Of a DNA stretch of 64,000 bases, positions 27,139 through 35,027 are shown piece by piece. The translations under genes and the position numbers were made by a program. Every line of letters starts with the position of its first letter. The stretch's first letter is position 1. The notes under the pieces were generated by a model, which saw only the letters and a list, made by a program, of their open reading frames with translations, did no database searches and was not told the origin of the DNA. The stretch comes from MED-G17 sp963991985 (GTDB lineage Bacteria > Bacteroidota > Bacteroidia > NS11-12g > UBA9320), in assembly GCA_963991985.1 (NCBI GenBank), contig CAXDRX010000001.1, positions 1 to 64,000 of the forward strand, in the 5' to 3' direction.

Positions 27139-27146
27139 TACTTTTG
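27139..27146 (+). promoter_or_regulatory. -7 promoter box TACTTTTG upstream of an outer-membrane protein gene
   Basis: Exact TAnnTTTG match 21 bases before the ATG at 27168, in the 71-base gap after the second GH16 gene. It suggests that the barrel gene has its own promoter in addition to any read-through from the susC operon. Confidence 0.4.
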
Positions 27147-27167
27147 TGAAAACAAACTCCTTAAACA

Positions 27168-27836
27168 ATGAAATTTTCATTCAAAATCATCCTTATTATC
27201 TTACTTCTAGGCAATTTTCATTATTCTTTTGGTCAAGGCGCTGAATTGCCAAGAAAAAGACAATATAGACCGCTCAACCAAAAACAACAAGAGATCCGAA
27301 TTGGCGCACTCAAATCCCTTTTGATACCGATGTACGAAATCGAATACGAAAAAGATTTCACTGACAACACATCCTATGGTGGAACCTTGTTGATCAATGG
27401 CAACATTAGTTCAAGGGTTATACGTCTTAATTTGATGGCAACACCTTATTTTAGGTTTTATTTCAACAAATCAAAGGAATACGGTATTCAAGGACTTTTT
27501 GCACAAGGATATTTGGGGTATTACAATGTAGACCGTGACAATGGGAAGTATATTGCTGATTCTTCACAAAATCCTTACCCTTGGGCCAACTTCGTCTCCA
27601 ATTGGGAATCCATTCACAACCTTGGATATGGTTTTGGTTTGGGGAAAAAGTGGACACAAAACTCTGGATTTACCCTAACAATATTTGCAGGATTTTCGAG
27701 AACTGCACGAGGTTTTGGTTCACCTGAATTGTGGCGCACCTGGGACGACATCAATGGAAACCCTCGACAACCAAAAGAATCTGACTATCGAAATGTTTTG
27801 TTCAATGCCGACATTCATTTGGGCTTCAGGTTTTAA
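27168..27836 (+). CDS. Outer-membrane beta-barrel protein (DUF3575-like)
   Basis: A 222-residue protein with a signal peptide ending FGQG and an alternating beta pattern, ending in Phe (LGFRF) as outer-membrane barrels do. The segment 'EIRIGALKSLLIPMYEIEYEKDFTDNTSYGGTLLIN' and later 'GFGLGKKWTQNSGFTLTIFAGFSR' resemble the DUF3575 family of small barrels in Bacteroidota. It is separated from the GH16 genes by 71 bases with a promoter-like box, and ends 2 bases from the convergent GH3 gene. Role in the locus is unknown. Confidence 0.7.
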   Translation: MKFSFKIILIILLLGNFHYSFGQGAELPRKRQYRPLNQKQQEIRIGALKSLLIPMYEIEYEKDFTDNTSYGGTLLINGNISSRVIRLNLMATPYFRFYFNKSKEYGIQGLFAQGYLGYYNVDRDNGKYIADSSQNPYPWANFVSNWESIHNLGYGFGLGKKWTQNSGFTLTIFAGFSRTARGFGSPELWRTWDDINGNPRQPKESDYRNVLFNADIHLGFRF

Positions 27837-27838
27837 TT

Positions 27839-30043
27839 TTACTGAACCACTATTTTCTTGGACCAATCGCCTACGTGTAAGATAAATTCCCCTTCTTCTA
27901 CTTCTTTTTGTAAGTTTTTATTCACAAAAGCCAGTGATGACACGGGTATATTGAATTGATATGTAACTTTTTCCCCTGCCCCTATTTCTTTTTTGTCAAA
28001 ATCTCTCAATCTTTTCACCGAAGGTGCAACAGATGCCACAACATCACTTACAAAGACCAACTCTGTTTTTAAAGCATCACAATTGCTATTATTGGTTACT
28101 TCATAGGTTATCAAAATACTGTCCTCTTTTTGGAATGTGTCTCTAGCAACATTAAAGTTCTTATAGGTAAAACTGCTATAAGACAAACCATGGCCAAATT
28201 CATATTGTGGATCAAAAGCACCAAGTCCAAAATCTACATTGAGTTGATCGGTATATTTATGGTCATAAGGCAAAAGACTCGCGCTAAATTTTGGGTACGT
28301 TATGGGAAGTAAACCGCTTGGGTTTGTTTTTCCAAAAAGGATTTTTGCCACTGCATTTGTTCCATTTTCAGAAATCAAATAACTCATTAAAATTGCTGAG
28401 CAATAGGGTTCTATTTCTCTGATAATGATGGGTCTATTTGTACTCAATACCAAAACAATAGGCTTTTGGTATTTTGCCAATTCTTTCACCTCTTTTACCC
28501 ATTCTTTAGGCGCCTCTAAAGAGTGAATATCTCCCGGTTTTTCTGTACTAGGCTTTTCTCCATAAAACAATACAATAGCATCCACGTTTTTGGCCTCTGT
28601 TGTTTTATTTAACTTTCTAGCCCGCAAATTTTGCGCTACAACAGCCTTCCAAAAGGTATTTTTGGTGTTATCATCCCATTGGCTATCAACACCTTGCCAA
28701 GTCCTAGACCAAGCACCATTAACCATAGTAAGCTTGTCTAGGGCATTGCCCATGACCCCAATGTTGGCATTGGATGAGATGGGCAATGTATTGTTTTCAT
28801 TTTTTAATAATGTAACTGCTTCTTCCGCTACCACCTCTGCCGTTTTAGAAAAGCTATCTGAAGCAACCAAAGGGTAACTTTCCTTTTGAAACCAAAGCGG
28901 ATGCTCAAAAAGTCCCAGCTTTTTTTTCATTGTTAAAATCCTTCGTACCGCCTCATCAATTCTATCCATCGGTACTTCCCCTTCTTCAACCAGCTCCAAA
29001 AGCAAATCAGAGAAATGATAATCATTGGGAACCATACTCATATCAATTCCAGAATTGATGGCAAGTTTCACTGCCTCTTTCAAATCTTTTGCTACATGAT
29101 GAAAATCCACCAGCTTGATGATGTCTTCCCAATCCGTTACAGCAACACCTTGAAAACCCAATTCATTTCTCAACAAACCTGTTAGAATTTCCTTGTCGGC
29201 ATGAACAGGTATACCATTCAAATCACCAGAATTGATCATCACACTTAGTGCACCTTCTTCAATTGCTTTTTCAAAGCTCGGTAAGAAAATTTCTCTTAGC
29301 TGAATCGGATGAATATACACCGATGTTCTGTCCTTCCCAGTGAAAGGAAAACTATAACCTAAAAAATGTTTCATGCAAGCAGAAACGTGATAATTGTCGA
29401 TTTTTGTTGAATTTCCTTGATATCCTTTGATCACGGATACACCCATTTGAGTAGCCAAATAGCTATCCTCTCCATAAGTTTCAAAAACCCTACTCCATAG
29501 GGGTTGTCTAGCAATATCTAAAACAGGAGAGAAATTCCAAGGCACACCCATAGCTCTTGTTTCATAGGCCGTTATTTCTGCTCCTTTTTGAATCAATCTA
29601 GGATTAAAAGTAGCCGCTTGAGCTAGGGGTTGAGGGAATAAGGTCCCCTCCATCAAATAGTTGGCACCATGAATAGCATCAATGCCATAAAGCACGGGTA
29701 TTTTTAATTTTGTTTTTTGAACCTCATCATGAATATTCTTCATAATTCGGTGCCAAGTACTTAACGTATGTGCATGAGAATTTCCTGCATTTAGTATAGA
29801 CCCAACTCCATAGTCTCTGATGGCTTTTGCAAGTTTCAATGAGTCTACGGCAAGTGGTTCTTGAAGATTATACAAAACTCCTTTGCAGATGAGGTCAATG
29901 TTCAATTGAGTCATTTGCCCAATCTTCTCTTTGGTGGTCATCTGAGACATTAACAAATCAATAGTATCCGGGCTTTTGTCTGTCTTTGTACAAGAAGTAA
30001 AAACCAAACTCAGCAGCAGAGATCCAAAAAATATTTTCTTCAT
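27839..30043 (-). CDS. bglX: Glycoside hydrolase family 3 beta-glucosidase (BglX-like) lipoprotein
   Basis: Exo-acting beta-glucosidase that releases glucose from beta-gluco-oligosaccharides. The 734-residue protein has a lipoprotein signal (MKKIFFGSLLLSLVFTSC), then the GH3 N-terminal barrel. The nucleophile Asp is in GVAVTDWEDI (about residue 304). Other motifs: PWNFSPVLDIARQPLWSRVFETYGED, KHFLGYS, and the C-terminal alpha/beta and fibronectin-III domains (FGHGLSYSSFTYKN). ATG 30043 chosen over a TTG inside the preceding gene. It is the last gene of regulator-symporter-bglX and should complete degradation begun by the GH16 enzymes; probably periplasmic or outer-membrane bound. Confidence 0.95.
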   Translation of the reverse strand: MKKIFFGSLLLSLVFTSCTKTDKSPDTIDLLMSQMTTKEKIGQMTQLNIDLICKGVLYNLQEPLAVDSLKLAKAIRDYGVGSILNAGNSHAHTLSTWHRIMKNIHDEVQKTKLKIPVLYGIDAIHGANYLMEGTLFPQPLAQAATFNPRLIQKGAEITAYETRAMGVPWNFSPVLDIARQPLWSRVFETYGEDSYLATQMGVSVIKGYQGNSTKIDNYHVSACMKHFLGYSFPFTGKDRTSVYIHPIQLREIFLPSFEKAIEEGALSVMINSGDLNGIPVHADKEILTGLLRNELGFQGVAVTDWEDIIKLVDFHHVAKDLKEAVKLAINSGIDMSMVPNDYHFSDLLLELVEEGEVPMDRIDEAVRRILTMKKKLGLFEHPLWFQKESYPLVASDSFSKTAEVVAEEAVTLLKNENNTLPISSNANIGVMGNALDKLTMVNGAWSRTWQGVDSQWDDNTKNTFWKAVVAQNLRARKLNKTTEAKNVDAIVLFYGEKPSTEKPGDIHSLEAPKEWVKEVKELAKYQKPIVLVLSTNRPIIIREIEPYCSAILMSYLISENGTNAVAKILFGKTNPSGLLPITYPKFSASLLPYDHKYTDQLNVDFGLGAFDPQYEFGHGLSYSSFTYKNFNVARDTFQKEDSILITYEVTNNSNCDALKTELVFVSDVVASVAPSVKRLRDFDKKEIGAGEKVTYQFNIPVSSLAFVNKNLQKEVEEGEFILHVGDWSKKIVVQ

Positions 30044-30044
30044 A

Positions 30045-31673
30045 TTAAGCAAATAAAATCCACAATAAAATTACTCCCGCAACAACCAGAGAGGAAAGCG
30101 TAAGATTCAACATGTTATTTTTCCAAATAAAGTTTCCTCTTGAATAGGTAATCTTAGTAATATCTTTCTTTTCTAAATCTTTGGCACGTGAAAAGAAAAT
30201 AAGAATAGCAGAACATGTGAGAAAAAGTAAAAAAGCAAAATGCAAGAAATTAATGCTAGCAAATTGATACAAAAAACCTGAAAGATTTTCTTTTACCAAT
30301 TCCAAACCCAATCGGGCAGTTCCTATGGCAGCTCCTGTTAAAAGGGAAATTTTGGCTGCCCGGCCAGTAATTTTTTTATTGAATATCCCGATCAAAAAAA
30401 CAGCAGCAATAGGTGGTGATATATAGGCCTGAATACTTTGAAGTTTTTGGAACAATCCACCTTCAATGAGGTTCATCAGAGGGATCCAAGCAAGACCCAA
30501 AACGACCAAAAAAGCGGTAGATTTTTGACCAAATCTAACCAAAGATTTATCGTCTGCCTCTGGTTTCCACTTCTTGTACAAATCCATTGTAATTAATGTT
30601 GAGCATGAATTAAAAACGGAAGAAAGAGAACTCATCAAAGCCGCCAGGAGACCTGCAATGACCAAACCTTTTAAACCCGCTGGTAGCAGTTGCATCGTTA
30701 GTGTGGGCAAGGCAGCATCGTAATTTATCGAACCATTTTCAATGGGGAATTGGATTCTTGGATTTGGCCCAGTACTTAGTACAAAAGCAATGACACCAGG
30801 AATGACAAACAAAAACAAAGGCAATAATTTCAGGAATGCACCGAAAATGGTTCCTTTCCTACCTTCATTTATGTTTTTTGCAGAGAGGACTCTTTGCACG
30901 ATGAATTGATCCGTGCACCAGTACCAAACACCCAAAATAGGAGCGCCCAATACAACGCCAGTCCAAGGGAAAGAAGTATCTCCTGAACCCCGCCACAAAC
31001 TGAGATAACTTGGATCTGATTTTTCCATTAAAACATTCCATCCTCCTAGTTCCTGTAATCCATAAATAGTAATGGCAATGGAACCACCCAATAAAACTAG
31101 CATTTGGAGGAAATCTGTATAAACCACTACTTTCAAACCACCCAAAACGGTATAAATCCCAGTGATGAGAACGATCAGTATTGCCCCCGTCCAAAAGTCT
31201 ATGCCCAATAAAGCAGTGAACACAATCCCCCCAGCAGCAATGGTTACTGAAATTTTTGTGAGCACATAGGCAATAACCGAAACCCAAGTTAGATATGATC
31301 TTGCCCAAGCATTGTATCTTCTTTCCAAAAACTCGGGCATGGTATAAACTCCACTACGCATATAAAAGGGAACAAATACCCAACCCAAAAGAAGCAAAAT
31401 GAGAGATGCCAAAATTTCAAATTGAGCAGCAGGAAAATCTCCTTTGGCCCCAGCACCTGCAAGACCAATCAAATGTTCAGATCCTATATTTGATGCGAAC
31501 AATGAAGCCCCAATGGCCCACCACGCCAAATTTTTACCACCTAAAAAATAGTCATCCGACAAACCCTCTTTGGAGCGACTACGTTTTAAAAAAAAGAATA
31601 AGGCTATGCCAAAAACAGCAAGAAAGTAAAACGCAATAACCCCTAGGTCTAAGTTGTTCAGTTGTTCAAACAT
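30045..31673 (-). CDS. Sodium:solute symporter (SSS/SGLT family)
   Basis: Inner-membrane Na+-coupled sugar transporter of the SSS family, 542 residues, with about 14 hydrophobic segments. SGLT-like features: 'DYFLGGKNLAWWAIGASLFASNIGSEHLIGLAGAGA' at the N-terminus, 'YWCTDQFIVQRVLSAKN' and 'GLVIAGLLAALMSSLSSVFNSCSTLITMDLYKKWKPEA', both characteristic of sugar-transporting members. It lies between the Nudix-type regulator and GH3, with 2- and 1-base gaps, so probably takes up glucose or short beta-glucosides released in the periplasm (inference from context). Confidence 0.92.
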   Translation of the reverse strand: MFEQLNNLDLGVIAFYFLAVFGIALFFFLKRSRSKEGLSDDYFLGGKNLAWWAIGASLFASNIGSEHLIGLAGAGAKGDFPAAQFEILASLILLLLGWVFVPFYMRSGVYTMPEFLERRYNAWARSYLTWVSVIAYVLTKISVTIAAGGIVFTALLGIDFWTGAILIVLITGIYTVLGGLKVVVYTDFLQMLVLLGGSIAITIYGLQELGGWNVLMEKSDPSYLSLWRGSGDTSFPWTGVVLGAPILGVWYWCTDQFIVQRVLSAKNINEGRKGTIFGAFLKLLPLFLFVIPGVIAFVLSTGPNPRIQFPIENGSINYDAALPTLTMQLLPAGLKGLVIAGLLAALMSSLSSVFNSCSTLITMDLYKKWKPEADDKSLVRFGQKSTAFLVVLGLAWIPLMNLIEGGLFQKLQSIQAYISPPIAAVFLIGIFNKKITGRAAKISLLTGAAIGTARLGLELVKENLSGFLYQFASINFLHFAFLLFLTCSAILIFFSRAKDLEKKDITKITYSRGNFIWKNNMLNLTLSSLVVAGVILLWILFA

Positions 31674-31675
31674 TA

Positions 31676-32419
31676 TTAAAATTCAAATTGGAATCCTCTA
31701 TTTTTTTGGTTTTTGTATTTGCTTTTATTGAACGAATACAATTTGGCTGGACGATGCGATACATTGGTTTGCCATTCTTCTAAATCATCGAGAATATTCA
31801 TGGACAAAATTTTCTTCCTAAAATTTGGCTTATCGTAAATGGTTCCAAAAATGGCTTCAAACGTTCTTTGTAGCTCTAGCAATGTAAATTTTTTAGGAAG
31901 TAATTCAAAACCAATGGATTCCCTTTTTGCCTTTTTTCTTAGTCTTTCTAAACCTTTTTCTATAATCAATCGATGATCGAAAGCCAGTTCAGGAAGTTCT
32001 TGAATGTCCCACCATTTAGTATTTCTTGCCCATGCGGCAGGCAAAGGATTGAAATTTTCTGACTTTACCAAAGAAAAGAACCCTACGGTCAAAACACGGC
32101 CCAGAGGATGACGATTTACTCCACCGAAAGTTCTAAACTGTTTAAAAAATATTTTTTTTAACCCGGTCAATTGAAATAAAATTCTTGCCGCTGCATCTTT
32201 AAGATTTTCATCTATTTTCATTAAATCACCTGGCAGGGCCCAGTAACCCTCAAATGGAGACACTCCCCTTTCGACAAGCAAAACACGAAGAGAACCTGAT
32301 TGATAACCAAGAACAATACAATCTACTGAAATACCAAAACAAAAAGATGCTGATTGAGCATTGCTGGGATGAATCGATTCTGAATAATCAAACTTTGAGC
32401 CAGATTTGTCTTCAAACAT
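31676..32419 (-). CDS. NrtR/AraR-type Nudix transcriptional regulator
   Basis: A 247-residue protein: a Nudix fold (about 25-160) joined to a C-terminal winged helix (about 165-230). In place of the catalytic REUxEExGU box it has ARILFQLTG, so both metal-binding Glu residues are lost, as expected for a sensor. 'EGYWALPGDLMKIDENLKDAAARIL' and the winged helix 'KFTLLELQRTFEAIFGTIYDKPNFRKKIL' match the NrtR family, which in Bacteroides includes the sugar-responsive AraR. It is first in an operon with a symporter and GH3. The palindrome just upstream, copied at susC, is its likely operator. Effector is probably a glucose or beta-glucoside derivative (inference). Confidence 0.88.
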   Translation of the reverse strand: MFEDKSGSKFDYSESIHPSNAQSASFCFGISVDCIVLGYQSGSLRVLLVERGVSPFEGYWALPGDLMKIDENLKDAAARILFQLTGLKKIFFKQFRTFGGVNRHPLGRVLTVGFFSLVKSENFNPLPAAWARNTKWWDIQELPELAFDHRLIIEKGLERLRKKAKRESIGFELLPKKFTLLELQRTFEAIFGTIYDKPNFRKKILSMNILDDLEEWQTNVSHRPAKLYSFNKSKYKNQKNRGFQFEF

Positions 32420-32449
32420 TGATAAGACAAATAAACACTTTTTTTTGAT

Positions 32450-32472
32450 GTTATGGTAAAAATTACCTTATC
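32450..32472. promoter_or_regulatory. Palindromic operator candidate upstream of the Nudix-type regulator
   Basis: GTTATGGT, 7-base spacer, ACCTTATC. The left half is identical in 7 of 8 positions to the susC site, the right half in 5 of 8, and the spacer length is the same. It ends 30 bases before the regulator's ATG (minus strand) and lies between that gene and the T9SS gene at 32547, so one bound dimer could control both. Downstream on the minus strand is AGTGTTTATTTG, almost identical to the promoter of susC. Confidence 0.6.
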
Positions 32473-32516
32473 CATATTTTTTAGTTATAGTATTTTTTAC
32501 TTTAACAATTTTTCAT

Positions 32517-32524
32517 TACGTTTG
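32517..32524 (+). promoter_or_regulatory. -7 promoter box TACGTTTG of the secreted duplicated-domain gene
   Basis: Exact TAnnTTTG, 22 bases before the ATG at 32547. The palindrome at 32450-32472 lies about 45 bases upstream of this box. Confidence 0.5.
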
Positions 32525-32546
32525 GATTAACTAAATATAAAAACAA

Positions 32547-34409
32547 ATGAAAAAAACTTTATTATTTCTGAGCATTTGCTTAAGTATAAATGCTTTTGCT
32601 CAATTAGAAGGAACTTGGAAGTTTACCCAAAAACCGGGCGCTTTCGGGGTTGGTCCAAATCAAGGAGATCAAGGTTGGTGGCAGTACCTATCAGATGGCG
32701 AAACAAGAGAATGTTTAATGGATGATCGTTATGTATTCAATGCCGACGGTACATTCGAAAACCAGTTAGACTCTTCTACTTGGCTTGAGACGTGGCAAGG
32801 AGTAGCCGAAGGGTGTGGGAAACCCGTTAGTCCACACGATGGTTCTGTTTCTGCTACTTGGTCTTATGATGAGACTGCCAAAACAATCACAATTGTAGGA
32901 AAAGGTGCTTATCTAGGCTTGTCCAAAGTAACCAACACAACCCAACTTACCGACCCAGCAAATGCTCCCGACACAATCGTATATACGGTAACATCCATGT
33001 CGGCTAGCAACATGGTGATTGATATAAATTACGGAAGCGGTTGGTGGAGATACGACATGACCAAGGACGACGGAAAAGCAGAACCTACAGAAAATATCAT
33101 AGACTTTTCTGCAGAGGACGCTTGGGGAGGTTTTGTCAATGTATTTGATTTTGCAGGTGCCTACATGTTTGGAAGCGGTTGGGCAATTCCCGACATCAAG
33201 ACAACCATTGACAAAACAAATAATACCATGACCTTACAGCCCAATTTCAATCTGTATGGAGATGGAACAGACCCATATTGGGCCAAAGACGGAAAAGGAC
33301 AAAAAAATGTTGAAGCCAATACGGAAGTAGAAAATGCTACTTTAACAGAAAAAGATTTCACATTCAAGGGTTCCGTTTTAAGCAATACTTTAGATACGAG
33401 CTACGATGCTTATTTTCATATAGTAGCGTTGGATCCAAACAATGGTTACCAAGATGCCTTGGGCGGTGCAGGTAGAAAAAAGCTTCCTTCCAGCGGCAAC
33501 TTTTCAGTAACCATTAAAGGGGACGACCTAAAGTCTGGATTGATCGTAAAATATGGATTCCGCATATTTGGAGTGAACGCAAACCCTGCTGATGAAACTG
33601 CTTTAGGAAGCATTGTTATTGGAGAAACCCAACCCGAATTTGCTGGAAGATGGAAATTGGCTCCACAGGCCATTGCCATGGGGGTTGGCCCCAACCAAGG
33701 AGACGTTTCTTGGTGGTCCAACACAGCAGCAGATGTAGATACTCGACACTGTTTGTTCGCAGATCATTATGTTTTCAATGCAGATGGATCATTTGAAAAT
33801 GACTTGGCCGAACACACGTGGTTGGAAACATGGCAAGGTGCAGATGAAGGCTGTGGCGAACCCGTTGCACCACACGATGGTTCTAACGCAGCTACCTGGT
33901 CTTACGATGCCTCAGCAAAAACCGTAACCCTTGTTGGAAAAGGAGCTTACCTAGGTTTATCGAAAGTTACCAACACAACCCAACTTACAGATCCCGCAGA
34001 CGCTGTAGATACCATAACTTACCAAGTTACTGAATATTCCGACACCACGCTTCTTCTAGACATCGACTATGGTGCTGGTTGGTGGAGATTCAACTTTGTA
34101 AGAACAAACGAAACAATGTCTGTAGACTCTGTACCCAAAGATACAGGAGATTCAAGCGGATTTATTTTAAATCCTGAGTGGGGTTCAACAAATATTTATC
34201 CAAACCCTGCAAACAATTTTGTACAAATCCAGAGTGCTGAAAAATTTGTTTCTTATCATATTTTAAATCAATTGGGTCAAACAGTATTGGTGGGAGACAT
34301 CGTAGAAAACAGAATTTCAGTCGCAGAATTGAATAATGGTGTTTATTTTATCACGATCACCAATGAAGACAATCTTGGTTTCGTCAAAAAATTGATCATC
34401 AAAAATTAA
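32547..34409 (+). CDS. T9SS-secreted protein with duplicated glucan-locus domain
   Basis: A 620-residue secreted protein. Order: signal peptide (1-19), domain repeat A (about 20-175), a middle beta domain (about 185-360), domain repeat B (about 365-525), a short linker, and a type A T9SS C-terminal signal (about 550-620: 'NIYPNPANNFVQI' ... 'GVYFITI...FVKKLIIKN'). The repeats share 'GVGPNQGD...WW', a Cys, 'D(H/R)YVFNADG(T/S)FEN', WLETWQG, PHDGS, ATWSYD and KGAYLGLSKVTN. The same core appears in the PKD lipoprotein of the susC operon. The middle domain may be a separate glycan-binding module. Function is inferred: extracellular beta-glucan binding; no catalytic motif is recognised. Followed by a strong terminator. 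Confidence 0.85.
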   Translation: MKKTLLFLSICLSINAFAQLEGTWKFTQKPGAFGVGPNQGDQGWWQYLSDGETRECLMDDRYVFNADGTFENQLDSSTWLETWQGVAEGCGKPVSPHDGSVSATWSYDETAKTITIVGKGAYLGLSKVTNTTQLTDPANAPDTIVYTVTSMSASNMVIDINYGSGWWRYDMTKDDGKAEPTENIIDFSAEDAWGGFVNVFDFAGAYMFGSGWAIPDIKTTIDKTNNTMTLQPNFNLYGDGTDPYWAKDGKGQKNVEANTEVENATLTEKDFTFKGSVLSNTLDTSYDAYFHIVALDPNNGYQDALGGAGRKKLPSSGNFSVTIKGDDLKSGLIVKYGFRIFGVNANPADETALGSIVIGETQPEFAGRWKLAPQAIAMGVGPNQGDVSWWSNTAADVDTRHCLFADHYVFNADGSFENDLAEHTWLETWQGADEGCGEPVAPHDGSNAATWSYDASAKTVTLVGKGAYLGLSKVTNTTQLTDPADAVDTITYQVTEYSDTTLLLDIDYGAGWWRFNFVRTNETMSVDSVPKDTGDSSGFILNPEWGSTNIYPNPANNFVQIQSAEKFVSYHILNQLGQTVLVGDIVENRISVAELNNGVYFITITNEDNLGFVKKLIIKN

Positions 34410-34430
34410 ATTTATAGTTTTTACAAATGA

Positions 34431-34461
34431 AAAGGGAAGTCGTAATGGCTTCCCTTTTTTT
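34431..34461 (+). terminator. Rho-independent terminator after the T9SS glucan-locus gene
   Basis: A hairpin AAGGGAAG / CTTCCCTT (8 bp, 9-base loop) followed by a run of seven T. It starts 22 bases after the stop of the secreted duplicated-domain gene and closes the locus on this side. Confidence 0.85.
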
Positions 34462-34512
34462 GTGGTTTATGTTTTTGTCGGTTCCAAAAAAATTTGATTT
34501 ATTTACCAGCTC

Positions 34513-34956
34513 ATGAATAAACTTTTACTCATCCAAGAATGCATACAAAAACTTAGTGATGAAATCAAAAAGATCAAAGATGATTTAGATTCTATCGAAT
34601 ATGACATGCACAACGAGACCAAAAGCTCTGCAGGAGACAAATACGAAATCTCTCGAGAAATGATGCAACAAGAGCGAGAAAAACTAATGAATCAGATAAA
34701 TTTAAAACAAAAGCAAAAGACAATGTTCTTACATATGCCTTCAAAAACAAACACAAATGCCAACTTGGGCGCTTTGGTAATCACCCAGAAGGCTATTTTT
34801 TTCATTAGCCAGAGTATTGGTAAAATCCAATTTGAAGACAAAACCATTTTTTGTCTCTCTATTCAAGCCCCCATAACCAAAATGATGTTGAACAAAAAAG
34901 TGAAAGACGCTTTTGAGTGGAACAATAATGCATATACAATTCATCAAATAGAATAA
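34513..34956 (+). CDS. GreA/GreB-like coiled-coil protein
   Basis: A 147-residue protein with an N-terminal coiled coil (about residues 1-70, heptads rich in Lys, Glu and Ile, ending 'QEREKLMNQINLKQKQK') and a small C-terminal domain: 'GALVITQKAIFFISQSIGKIQFEDKTIFCLSIQAPITKMMLNKKVKDAFEWNNNAYTIHQIE'. This matches the order and the 'GA-V.T.....yfI', 'SP...L..K..GD' and 'y.I..I' positions of the Gre factor C-terminal domain. Bacteroidota carry such reduced Gre-like proteins, sometimes misnamed ketoacyl synthase. The acidic tip residues of GreA (DE) are not obvious. Role at RNA polymerase is inferred. Confidence 0.6.
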   Translation: MNKLLLIQECIQKLSDEIKKIKDDLDSIEYDMHNETKSSAGDKYEISREMMQQEREKLMNQINLKQKQKTMFLHMPSKTNTNANLGALVITQKAIFFISQSIGKIQFEDKTIFCLSIQAPITKMMLNKKVKDAFEWNNNAYTIHQIE

Positions 34957-35027
34957 ATCTTTGAAAGAAAAATAGACTTGTTTGATTTGGTTGTTTCAGT
35001 TCCGAATATTTTCAATTTCTTTGTTTA

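Noticed and set aside
31676..32419. Nudix protein as an ADP-ribose or sugar-nucleotide pyrophosphatase
   Set aside because: The Nudix box lacks the catalytic Glu residues (ARILFQLTG in place of REUxEExGU) and a winged helix follows; a regulator fits better.
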